Part shown: positions 1-7,091 of the stretch, piece by piece | Numbering within the stretch: the stretch's first letter is position 1 | Layout: every line of letters begins with the position of its first letter | Assembly (NCBI GenBank): GCA_900313765.1 | Contig: OMSN01000167.1 | Span: 1 to 7,230, forward strand | Reading direction: 5' to 3' | Length of the DNA stretch: 7,230 bases | From: an uncultured Eubacteriales bacterium | GTDB taxonomy: Bacteria; Bacillota; Clostridia; Lachnospirales; Lachnospiraceae | Position numbers and translations under genes: made by a program | Notes under the pieces: model-generated | Told to the model about the DNA's origin: nothing | What the model saw: only the letters and a program-made list of their open reading frames with translations | Databases searched by the model: none

Positions 1-1101
1 TCCGGACATATGATGGATCCCGCCACGCTCTCCTTCGATACGGTCAGCATGGAGTTCTCTCCTGCTGCCATCGGTATGGCGGATGCTTATCTGCAGGCGA
101 TCCTGGACCACTATGATCTGGACTTTCGCAATGATGAAGACTTCTATATCACACTCCTGCAGGATATCCGTTATCTTCTGGAGCCGGTTCACCGTCTGGT
201 CTCCCAGAACAGGCCTGAGCAGGTCAAGCAGCATCTGCTCGTAGAGACAGAGCTTGCATGGCTGCTGGAAGATATCTGGAACGAACGGGAAGGAACCCAC
301 CTGTCGGAGTGGGAGCTCCTCCATATCGCACACTGTACGTCCGGAGCGCTGGAATTCTTTCTGCGCCATCACCCGGAATGCAAACCCCGCACCGTCATCT
401 TCTGTCACCAGCACATGTCGATCGCCTGGGCGATCAAGAGACGGATCCTCGGCGCGTTCGATAACTATCTGAACGTGACCGCTCTTCTGCCTGTTAACGC
501 AAAGAGCTCATACGACTTCAGCGATACGGATCTGGTACTGTCTACCGTCCACAAGCCGGTCACGGACAGTTCCGAAACAGATGTTGTCGAGATCTCTCCC
601 TATGTCACTCCGGCGGACATTCGAAGCATCGAAACCTATATTCAGGAAAATATGATCCTTCGCTTCTACCCCAGGATGCCTTCCCTGGAAGCTCTGTTCG
701 ACAGCGCGATCTGGAAGGAAGACTGCGAATTCTCCTCTGTCTTCTCCGCGATCGAGAATCTGTCCCTGGAGCTGGTGGAAACGGGTGCTGTCGGATCTGA
801 ATACACGGCATCTCTTCTGCACCGTGAATCACTGTGCAGCAACGCCATCCAGTCAGGTGCGCTCTTCCAGTTTGCCCTCATTCCCGCAGACCGCACCCAG
901 CTGTGCATCGCCATGCTGAAACACAGGATGAACTGGGGCAACTGCAGGATCCGGATCATTCTCACTGCAGCCTTCCGTCCGGAAGACAGACCGCTGATCT
1001 TCCGGATCAAACGCGGCATCTACAGAATGAACCGGCTGGAAGACATCGGGAGCCTTCGAACCAGAGAAGCCCTGGAAGAAAAACTCCGCTCCTACCTGTA
1101 G
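1..1101 (+). CDS. PRD/PTS-domain transcriptional regulator (BglG/MtlR-like), C-terminal part; 5' end outside window
   Basis: The frame is open from base 1. The first ATG (base 10) has no ribosome binding site in the nine visible bases, and the protein lacks any DNA- or RNA-binding N-terminus, so this is probably the last ~366 residues of a regulator of roughly 600-700. Residues here count from the ATG at 10. Residues ~25-120 resemble a PRD domain, with H61 next to R62 and H108 in HIAHCT as candidate phosphorylated histidines. Residues ~125-200 resemble a PTS EIIB domain of the galactitol type, with C132 in VIFCHQH at the phosphocysteine position. Residues ~220-363 resemble a fructose/mannitol EIIA domain (LLHRES, then MNWG at 307-310). 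The usual IPH active-site motif of EIIA is missing: the aligned stretch reads GALFQFALIPAD. Such regulators tune sugar operons through PTS-dependent phosphorylation. The target is unknown, and the gene is convergent with the transporter operon, so a link to it is not shown. Confidence 0.72.
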   Translation, partial: SGHMMDPATLSFDTVSMEFSPAAIGMADAYLQAILDHYDLDFRNDEDFYITLLQDIRYLLEPVHRLVSQNRPEQVKQHLLVETELAWLLEDIWNEREGTHLSEWELLHIAHCTSGALEFFLRHHPECKPRTVIFCHQHMSIAWAIKRRILGAFDNYLNVTALLPVNAKSSYDFSDTDLVLSTVHKPVTDSSETDVVEISPYVTPADIRSIETYIQENMILRFYPRMPSLEALFDSAIWKEDCEFSSVFSAIENLSLELVETGAVGSEYTASLLHRESLCSNAIQSGALFQFALIPADRTQLCIAMLKHRMNWGNCRIRIILTAAFRPEDRPLIFRIKRGIYRMNRLEDIGSLRTREALEEKLRSYL

Positions 1102-1184
1102 CCACACTCTGCGTTCCTTTTCACAGGGTACTGTATACAGACAGATTGCTCAAGTCTTCTTTTTCCTTTTTAAAACGGCAAGGC

Positions 1185-1219
1185 AAGAGGCCCTGCGCTG
1201 TCACAGCGCAGAGCCTCTT
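1185..1219 (+). terminator. Rho-independent terminator hairpin between convergent genes
   Basis: The left arm AAGAGGC (1185-1191), a C, then CTGCGCTG (1193-1200) pairs with CAGCGCAG (1204-1211), an A, then GCCTCTT (1213-1219). This gives 15 base pairs with one C-A mismatch and a TCA loop. On the + strand it is preceded by AAAAC (1172-1176) and ends in CTCTTTATT, so it best serves the regulator ending at 1101. On the minus strand the T-rich stretch follows only after about 8 bases, but the hairpin sits 40 bases past the stop of the reductase at 1259 and could also stop the operon. Confidence 0.8.
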
Positions 1220-1258
1220 TATTCAGGAAAGATAAAACAATCCTGCTGTCCCTCTTTT

Positions 1259-2189
1259 TTATGACCACTTCGGCTTGTATGCCATGTATTCTTTCTTCTT
1301 CTCCGCAAGGAATTCCTTCTTCTCCTGCAGGATCGGAATGCAGATGCGCATCATCTCACCGATCTCAGCGTGATGTTCGTTCACGCCATTGATGGTATTG
1401 CGGGCACGCTTCACCTGCTCGGGCGGGAAGTTCACCTTCAGTTTTCCGTCAGCAACAGTGATCTTGCCGTGGATGCCGCAGACCGGGCAGGTCACGGTAT
1501 CCGTTCCGTTCACCATCAGAAGATTCAGATGGCAGACCGGACATGTTCCCTCTTTGCCGAACCATGGCAAGATTCTCACCCATGGCAAACATGTCATCCA
1601 TCATCGGCTGATCCAGGAACGGGCTGGTCTTGCGGCCCTGGTCATTGGCATTGATCTGGCCGACAACCTTCATGGTCTGTGAGCAGCTGAACAGATGCAT
1701 CATCGGAAGTCCCAGGCAGGTCCAGTCTTCAGTCCAGGCGCCGCCAACTGCCACATAACTGCAGTAACGGTCCTTGAAGTATCTCTCGTCCAGAAGCGGG
1801 CGTCCGTCTTCCCTGCGCTTATTCTGCTCGTCGATCATAGAAGCTCTGTCATGAGCTGCTCCGAAACGATCCAGGAAATTCTTCAGCTGTCCGACGATAC
1901 CTACGGAATAGACCGGAGCGCAGATCACGATGCCGTCTGCATCCAGAACCTTCTCTTCCAGCTCCAGATAATCATCCTTCAGGATACATTTGATCTTGCC
2001 ATCTGGTGCTTTGCTGCAGGCTCCGCAGCCGCGGCACTGTCCGATATCCATAGTTACAGTGTTGATGAACTCAACTTCGATATCCTTGCCGGAAGCTTTT
2101 GCAGCAGCTTCCACACCCATCAGAATCTGCTTGCAATAGATATCACAACGTTCATTTTTTCTCCCCATGGAGATGCCAAGTACTTTCAT
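1259..2189 (-). pseudogene. Flavodoxin-family FMN reductase with Cys cluster and C-terminal zinc ribbon, frameshifted
   Basis: Two overlapping frames together make one protein of about 310 residues. The N-terminal part starts at ATG 2189 behind a good GGAGG site and runs in frame to about 1562. The C-terminal part continues to the stop at 1259 in the frame offset by one base. The first part is an NADPH-dependent FMN reductase-like fold: MKVLGISMGRKNER at the N-terminus, and PVYSVGIVGQLKNFLDR at residues 92-108, the usual flavin-binding region. C52, C55, C58 and C68 form a CX2CX2CX9C cluster like that of iron-sulfur flavoproteins. The tail carries CPVC (1543-1532) and CPVCG (1489-1475), a four-cysteine zinc-ribbon pattern, then a charged helical end. 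The frames join near MGENLAM and FGKEGTCPVC, around 1559-1573, by one extra base or two missing bases. No slippery sequence suggests programmed shifting. It is the last gene of the operon and probably supplies redox chemistry; its substrate is unknown. Confidence 0.72.
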
Positions 2190-2247
2190 TGCAATCCTCC
2201 TTATTATCCTCTGTTCCCGATTCTGTTTTCAGAGGAAATGCTTTCCT

Positions 2248-2958
2248 TCAGCATGCACACTGCAGGATCACATTCTCCTCTTCCATAGTATCGGTTGACT
2301 GAATAATCCCGAGAACAGGATCGTCCATAAACTCTGTACACACAGAGTACAACTCATTTCCTTCCAGACGGATCCCGGAGATATAATGCTCCGGCAGTAC
2401 CGCCCCGGGAATCACATCCTCCTGCGTATCAGAAGATTCCGTAAGAGTCTGACCACCGTCGCAGTGGATCAGCCTGTCTTCGGGAAGATCCAGGATCTCT
2501 CCTCCGGACACCGCTTCCAGATCCGCAAGCAGTCCGGAATCTTCGAAGAAATGAAAATGTTCCCTCTCCGATATGACTGCGTCGAACTCTCCGGAAGCAA
2601 GCTTCATACCCAGTACAGCATTGGAAAATGCGGTGCTCTCTTCCATATATTCGATATGGACCGCATGGTCCGATCTCGAATATCCCATCTTCTCGGCCAG
2701 CTGATCCTCAGCCGCCGAATAGTCCCCTTTGACTTTCGATATGACCAGGATCTGCGCCTCCGGTTCATATCCCGGTGCCATCGCATGTTTCAGCAGAATG
2801 AATGCAAGCACTGCTCCTGCCGTAATCAGGATCACCTTGAACAGGTAATAATCCGCAAACCATCTCAGTCTCTGTCTGAAAGTCAGTCGTTCCATCCACT
2901 CCTCCCGGCTGTATGCACCAGGCCGCTTCTCTCCGGTCTCAGATCCAGTTATTCTCAT
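2248..2958 (-). CDS. Single-pass membrane-anchored protein of unknown function, paired with DUF624 gene
   Basis: I do not recognise a named family. The 236-residue frame has a hydrophilic basic N-terminus, one membrane helix at about residues 41-57 (KVILITAGAVLAFILL), and an acidic region of about 175 residues likely to lie outside the cell. Residues ~118-148 (KLASGEFDAVIS, then FFEDSGLLADLE) recall the part of extracellular solute-binding proteins where a small lobe reads GxxDvvi followed by gll.dL, so a degenerate binding-protein fold is possible but unproven. No signal peptidase or lipobox motif is visible; the helix looks like an uncleaved anchor. The start is uncertain. ATG 2958 overlaps the DUF624 gene by 20 bases with only a weak AGAGG site. 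ATG 2895 (residue 22, MERLTFRQR) has a strong GGGAGG five bases away and gives a more usual N-terminus. Its steady place after a YesL-type gene suggests the two products act together at the membrane. Confidence 0.75.
   Translation of the reverse strand: MRITGSETGEKRPGAYSREEWMERLTFRQRLRWFADYYLFKVILITAGAVLAFILLKHAMAPGYEPEAQILVISKVKGDYSAAEDQLAEKMGYSRSDHAVHIEYMEESTAFSNAVLGMKLASGEFDAVISEREHFHFFEDSGLLADLEAVSGGEILDLPEDRLIHCDGGQTLTESSDTQEDVIPGAVLPEHYISGIRLEGNELYSVCTEFMDDPVLGIIQSTDTMEEENVILQCAC
2901..2906 (-). promoter_or_regulatory. Ribosome binding site for the alternative start at 2895
   Basis: The minus strand reads GGGAGG, then AGTGG, then ATG at 2895. This is a better site than the one before the ATG at 2958. 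Because the GAG GAG codons there also encode two glutamates, the match could be chance. If real, the anchored protein starts 43 bases after the DUF624 stop and is 215 residues long. Confidence 0.45.
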
Positions 2959-3574
2959 CGTACTGCTGCCTCTGCTCCGGAGTCATATGAGACCGGAATA
3001 CTTTCTCAGTCAGCATCGTGATGAACCAGACCATCACTCCCGGCATGACCAGTATCGACACCGGCAGCAGATATATGATCATTACACCTGCTGCCAGAAT
3101 GCCCAGGATTCCCAGAGAAGACGGGATGTGGAACAGCATCAGGACAAGTCCGTTTTTCAGAAGTGCGCCTGTTGTGTTCTCGAACCTTACACACTGTGCA
3201 AGGACCCAGACCGCCCAGACTGCGATCAGTATCAGAAATACATAGAAGACAACCGTAATCCCTGCATACCCCTTCCCCGCCTGTGTAAGCACCTGCAGGA
3301 TGCGCAGGTCCGTAACGCAGATGCCGGCTGCAGCCAGGATCACCAGGAAACACAGCGTCGCTCTTTTGAAGTTTTTCCGGAACTCTGCCCAGAATTCCTG
3401 GGCAGGATATCCTCTGTCATGCTTCATGTTCTTCTCGACCGCCTCATAGAGCGCGGCGAAGGACGCACCTGCCGTAAAGACAGGTACACAGAAGAGGAGA
3501 AACACTGCGCACAGTGATATCAGCCCCAGAAGCTTTCTTACTCCCTGAAAAAACGGATTGTCGTATTGAAACAT
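2939..3574 (-). CDS. DUF624/YesL-family integral membrane protein
   Basis: This 211-residue protein has about five hydrophobic segments (roughly residues 14-34, 72-88, 105-128, 141-165 and 166-188). The N-terminal pattern is characteristic of DUF624: NPFF near residue 6, CVPVFTAGASFAALY at 29-43, and an F..EFRKNFKRAT segment at 61-73. Length matches Bacillus subtilis YesL (about 210 residues). The family is nearly always found with LplB/LplC-type sugar permeases or polysaccharide-use genes; its biochemical role is not established. Here it follows the TIM barrel gene by four bases and has only a weak GGGTG-type site, so translation is probably coupled to the upstream gene. The C-terminus (EQRQQYDENNWI) is polar and likely cytoplasmic. 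The family call is firm; any function, such as helping the permeases assemble, is inference. Confidence 0.85.
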   Translation of the reverse strand: MFQYDNPFFQGVRKLLGLISLCAVFLLFCVPVFTAGASFAALYEAVEKNMKHDRGYPAQEFWAEFRKNFKRATLCFLVILAAAGICVTDLRILQVLTQAGKGYAGITVVFYVFLILIAVWAVWVLAQCVRFENTTGALLKNGLVLMLFHIPSSLGILGILAAGVMIIYLLPVSILVMPGVMVWFITMLTEKVFRSHMTPEQRQQYDENNWI

Positions 3575-3578
3575 AGTG

Positions 3579-4631
3579 TCACCCGGAGAGTCTCTTCAGC
3601 ATCTCATGGTGTCTGCGGACCTGTTCCACTTCGTCAACAAGTCCCTCTATTCCCATATCCTGCTGATCTCTCTGTCCTTCGAATTCCGAGTTGATGTAGC
3701 CGTCGAATCCCTGCTCCCGCAGATACTTCATCGGTGTCTCATAATCAATGCATTTATCCTCGTAGCACCCCGGCCTGCCCGGAATCTCGGTCATATTGTA
3801 GAACTTGCCGTGGATACTGACGATATACGGAATGATATCGATCAGATCCTCAGGGGCACAGCACGGTTTGTGCAGTGCCATACGGTCGATGTTATTGATC
3901 GGGATACCATGATCCGGGAACTTTTCATCCACCGCATCGATCAGTTCATCATGTCCGTATGCCGTAGCATTTTCCAGGATCCAGTCAACAGCCTCCGGCT
4001 TCTTTGCATGTCTCTTGACATAAGCAACCGCCACTTCAGAGGGAGAATGCTGGAAGATACCGAAATCCGGTACCAGACCAACATATCTGCTGCCTGTCCT
4101 CTCGCGCAGTTCCACGATCTCGTCTACTGCCCGGAAGTTGATGCCTGCCGCCATGCCTTTCTTGGGCTGGACAAAATTGCCCGGCTTGATCGGCCACGGA
4201 GCATGGATCTCTTTGCCGATCTTCACATTATACTTCTCTGCCGTCGGAAGCGCTGCCTCGATCACGTCGATCGGAACCAGCACCAGCGTCCGGATGTTTT
4301 TAAAGCCCATCTTTGCGGCCAGGCGGATGTCATTCTTCAGATGTTCTGCCGCTTCTCTGTGCGTCATCACATGATCACGGAACTGATGAACATCCAGATA
4401 CACATCCATCGTTACTGCCTGCATGTTATAGCGGGCCATATAGCTGCGCCAGTCATACAGGAATTCTTCTGACGGAAACGGGTAATGCCGGATCAACTGT
4501 TCATTGATGATCTCGATCCCGTCCGTTCCAAGCCCTTCCCGCACTTCACGGATCTGGGCTTTCCAGTCCAGTTTCTTGAAAAACTGAGACTGCTGATAGC
4601 TGTACAGGGAAACTCCTCTTTTGATCGCCAT
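3579..4631 (-). CDS. Xylose-isomerase-like TIM barrel protein, probable large subunit of a C-glycoside deglycosidase
   Basis: This 350-residue protein belongs to the sugar phosphate isomerase/epimerase (AP endonuclease family 2) TIM barrels. Probable divalent-metal ligands at strand ends are E141 (with H143) in KEIHAPWP, D189 in GLVPDFGIF, H274 in SIHGKFY and E316 or E318 in NSEFEGQ. H195 and H254 may also line the active site. The start overlaps the stop of the upstream DUF6379 gene by one base (TAATG), with GGAGG nine bases before, so the two are co-translated and probably form a complex. That pairing is the hallmark of the bacterial C-glycoside deglycosidases described from flavonoid- and puerarin-degrading bacteria. 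Those enzymes are Mn-dependent and cleave the C-C bond of a 3-oxo-C-glycoside by an elimination-type reaction. The actual aglycone cannot be read from sequence. Another isomerase or lyase acting on a keto-sugar is the main alternative. It appears intact and cytoplasmic. Confidence 0.8.
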   Translation of the reverse strand: MAIKRGVSLYSYQQSQFFKKLDWKAQIREVREGLGTDGIEIINEQLIRHYPFPSEEFLYDWRSYMARYNMQAVTMDVYLDVHQFRDHVMTHREAAEHLKNDIRLAAKMGFKNIRTLVLVPIDVIEAALPTAEKYNVKIGKEIHAPWPIKPGNFVQPKKGMAAGINFRAVDEIVELRERTGSRYVGLVPDFGIFQHSPSEVAVAYVKRHAKKPEAVDWILENATAYGHDELIDAVDEKFPDHGIPINNIDRMALHKPCCAPEDLIDIIPYIVSIHGKFYNMTEIPGRPGCYEDKCIDYETPMKYLREQGFDGYINSEFEGQRDQQDMGIEGLVDEVEQVRRHHEMLKRLSG

Positions 4632-5098
4632 TACTTATTTCCTCCCTGTGACAGGGCAAGATCAAAGAAACTGACGGTCTCCGTCTTGCCCGCGCCCTGG
4701 CCGCTTCCCGGGATGGGCGGATGCAGGACCCACTCTTCGTCCCAGGGCATATATCCATACTGTGCCAGGATGGACTGCTGGATACCGATATGATGCATTC
4801 CTTCCTCAAGGCCGCCGTCTTTTTGTACATAGACATAGCCTTCATCATCATAATCCCAGTGTTCCCAGCAGCACGTCTTCAGTTCTTCATAAGTACGCGG
4901 TTCTTTCCCATTGATCTGAAACTTCTGCAGTTCATTGGGATATTCTGTACCATCCACGATCAGATAATAACCGTTGTGCAGAGAGAGAAAGCATCCCCGG
5001 TAATCCGCGATCCGAACCGCAAACCTGAATCCGGTCACACGTCCGTTCTCTGACACATTCTCAAGAGAATCCTCTCTTATCAGGAACTGATCAAACAT
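4631..5098 (-). CDS. DUF6379 protein, probable small (beta) subunit of a C-glycoside deglycosidase
   Basis: This 155-residue soluble protein fits the DUF6379 / C-glycoside deglycosidase beta-subunit pattern. It opens with MFDQFLIREDSLENV, then GRVTGFRFAVRIADYRG (residues 19-35). A VDGTEYP motif lies at 48-54, and an acidic-aromatic stretch WEHWDYDDEGYVYV at 78-91 is followed by GGLEEGMHHIGI. The family is beta-rich and contributes residues to the active site of its TIM barrel partner. The conserved-looking YGYMPW (114-119) probably corresponds to the loop near the substrate. The last ~25 residues, from HPPIPGSGQGAGKTE onward, are glycine-rich and may be a flexible tail. It begins behind GGAGGG, six bases before the ATG, and ends overlapping the next start by one base, so both subunits should be made in equal amounts. 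The family call is good; the C-glycoside role depends on the pairing. Confidence 0.8.
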   Translation of the reverse strand: MFDQFLIREDSLENVSENGRVTGFRFAVRIADYRGCFLSLHNGYYLIVDGTEYPNELQKFQINGKEPRTYEELKTCCWEHWDYDDEGYVYVQKDGGLEEGMHHIGIQQSILAQYGYMPWDEEWVLHPPIPGSGQGAGKTETVSFFDLALSQGGNK

Positions 5099-5114
5099 AG
5101 CGTTCCCTCCTTAT

Positions 5115-5913
5115 TTACTCCTTGACGCCGCCAAGTGAGATACCTGCAACGAATACTTTCTGGAAGAACGGATACAGTGCCATGATCGGGATAACACCGA
5201 TAACAGCCATAGCCATACGGATCGAGTTGCTGGGCATCTGCGCCGCTGCCGATCCTGTATTGACGCTCAGGGACGCGAGGTTCCTGATGTTATCGATGAT
5301 GCTCTTGAGCAGAAGCTGCAGAGAGTAGAGTCTCTGCTCTGTGATATAGTACAGACCGTTGGTCCAGTCATTCCAGTAACCCAGGGCAACCATCAGTCCG
5401 ACTGTAGCAAGGATCGGAAGGGACAGCGGAAGTACGATCTTGAAGTAGATCGTCCATTCACTGGCTCCGTCGATCTTGGCAGCTTCGATCGTGGAAGGTC
5501 TGTGTCCACATGATGTAGGACGGAACGATACCGCCGTTGAACAGCATTGTAAAGAACACAAGGAAGGTAAATAACTTCGCTCTCTTGTAGTCACGGCGCG
5601 CAAGGGGATATGCAAGCATCGGTGCCAGGATCAGGGAGATCGCGGTTCCGATGACCGTCACCAGCATCGTGATTCCGTAGGAACGGATTACATTGGCTCC
5701 GTTTGTCGTGAACAGATACTTATATGCATAGGTGGAGAATTTCCTCGGTATGAAACTGTACCCGAACTTCATCAGCATCGTATCATCAGTCAGTGACGAT
5801 GAGAGCAGAAGAAGGAACGGCAGCACTGCAAGCAGTGTCAGTATAATCAGGATCACATTGATCAGCACCTGGAATTGCTTATCGCCAGTGCCTTTTACAC
5901 CTGTTGTTTCCAT
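5115..5913 (-). pseudogene. LplC/YtcP-like sugar ABC transporter permease, broken by an internal deletion and frameshift
   Basis: The N-terminal part starts at ATG 5913 behind GGAGG and runs 141 good residues to TQTFH (codon 5493-5491). It has membrane helices at about residues 17-38 and 80-104 and the familiar NGGIVPSYIMW segment. The homologous sequence resumes at 5489 in another frame with IEAAKIDGASEW, the EAA loop that contacts the ATPase, and continues 124 residues to ISLGGVKE at the stop. The joined product has about 265 residues, whereas the family usually has about 295. The 30-35 residues that normally sit between these two points, containing a membrane helix, are absent. The gap is about 95-100 bases and not a multiple of three. 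As written, the gene cannot give a full permease. It starts 15 bases past its partner permease's stop; the pair would form the membrane channel. Assembly error is possible. Confidence 0.82.
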
Positions 5914-5927
5914 ATTTTCCTCCTTCC

Positions 5928-7088
5928 TCAGAACATTGCATTCTCGCGGTCGACCTTGCGGACGATCATGTTGACAGCCAGGACAAGAACGAATCCGACT
6001 ACAGCCTGATAGGTACTGGCAGCAGATGCGATCGAGATATTGTTATTGACCATCAATGAGCGATATACATAAGTGTCGATCGTGTTCGTCACATCCAGCA
6101 GGGCTCCTGCGTTCAGCGGGACCTGATAGAACAGTCCGAAGTCCGAATAGAAGATACGTCCTACCTGCAGCAGGAACAGCGTCATGATCGTCGGCTTCAG
6201 CTGCGGAAGGGTGATCGAGCGGATCTGTTCCCATTTCGTTGCGCCGTCCACTCTGGCCGCCTCATACAGGCCATAGTCGATGCCGATAATGGAGGACAGG
6301 AACACAATGCCGTTGTAACCCAGCTGCTTCCAGATGTTGATGAAGATCAGGATAAACGGCCAGTATTTTTTCTCCGCGTAGAAGTTCACCGAACCTCCCA
6401 TCAGTTTTGTGATCATACCCGTCTCATTGCTGAGCAGTGCATAGACAATGTAGGATACGATGACAAATGAGATCAGCTGCGGAAGAAGGATCGCTGTCTG
6501 ATAGGTCTTGCGGAAGAACTTGTTGTAAACCTCAGACAGGCAGATACCGACAACGATACCGGACAGAAGTCCGAGCACGATGAACGCGACGTTGTAAAGG
6601 ATCGTATTTCTGGTGATGATGAAAGCATCCGATGTGGAGAACAGGTACTTGAAGTTGTCGAATCCGACCCAGTCACTTCCCCACAGGCCCTTGGAATAGT
6701 CAACCTTCTTGAAGGCGATATAGATGCCAAACATCGGGATATAGTTGTTGATGACAAAGTACAGGAATCCCGGAAGGACCATGAAGTCCAGTGCGCAGAG
6801 TACCTTGCTCCTGCGAAGATCATACAGTCCGAACAGGACCAGGACCAGGCTCATTATGGCAATGACAATCAGGCCATAGCCTGCAGTGACTTTCTTCATC
6901 TCGCTCAGCACGGTATTCATACCGTTGGAAGCTGAGACAACTGCACTGATGAAACCAACCAGAGCCGCGACCGCTGAGATCTCGGCACGGACAGTCTCCT
7001 TCATTCTGCCCCTCAGCAGGGAGAACACTATGACGACCGCCATTGCGATCACGAACAGGATCAGGACCGCATAAGGCGGAATCTCCAC
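5928..7088 (-). CDS. LplB-type sugar ABC transporter permease with an extra N-terminal membrane region
   Basis: From about residue 95 this is a standard LplB/YteP-class permease: LPGFLYFVINNYIPMFGIYIAF (105-126), WVGFDNFKYLF (140-150), several membrane helices, and the EAA loop YEAARVDGATKW at 275-286 followed by ITLPQLKPT. It ends IVRKVDRENAMF, as the family usually does. It forms half of the membrane channel for an imported sugar or glycoside. The family is normally about 300-320 residues, so the 386-residue frame has about 90 extra at the front. Those hold three hydrophobic segments (about 6-25, 37-54 and 71-88), with RGRMKETVR and DLRRSK on the inner side. Three extra helices before the normal cytoplasmic N-terminus imply an N-terminus outside the cell. 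The GTG start at 7088 has GGAGG seven bases before. A longer protein with a frameshift upstream is a real alternative. Binding protein and ATPase genes are not in the window. Confidence 0.85.
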   Translation of the reverse strand: MEIPPYAVLILFVIAMAVVIVFSLLRGRMKETVRAEISAVAALVGFISAVVSASNGMNTVLSEMKKVTAGYGLIVIAIMSLVLVLFGLYDLRRSKVLCALDFMVLPGFLYFVINNYIPMFGIYIAFKKVDYSKGLWGSDWVGFDNFKYLFSTSDAFIITRNTILYNVAFIVLGLLSGIVVGICLSEVYNKFFRKTYQTAILLPQLISFVIVSYIVYALLSNETGMITKLMGGSVNFYAEKKYWPFILIFINIWKQLGYNGIVFLSSIIGIDYGLYEAARVDGATKWEQIRSITLPQLKPTIMTLFLLQVGRIFYSDFGLFYQVPLNAGALLDVTNTIDTYVYRSLMVNNNISIASAASTYQAVVGFVLVLAVNMIVRKVDRENAMF

Positions 7089-7091
7089 CGT

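Noticed and set aside
1156..1176. T-rich run CTTCTTTTTCCTTTTTAAAAC after the regulator, considered as a terminator tail.
   Set aside because: No hairpin precedes it closely; the convincing stem is downstream at 1185-1219.
2207..2236. Seven-base stem (TCCTCTG / CAGAGGA) with a 16-base loop in the gap before the reductase gene.
   Set aside because: The stem is short with a large loop and no T-tract in the operon direction, so it does not support an internal terminator or riboswitch.
1695..2288. + strand frame of 197 codons opposite the reductase.
   Set aside because: It lies antisense to a recognisable flavodoxin-like protein with a clear start site, and its own product shows no recognisable domain.
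2642..2660. Inverted repeat TCCATAT-ATTCG-ATATGGA, resembling an operator or hairpin.
   Set aside because: It lies in the middle of the anchored protein's coding sequence, has only seven base pairs, and has no promoter or T-run beside it; probably chance.
3576..4472. Long + strand frame of 298 codons opposite the TIM barrel gene.
   Set aside because: It mirrors a well-supported minus-strand gene, has no family resemblance and no ribosome binding site; it is a shadow frame.
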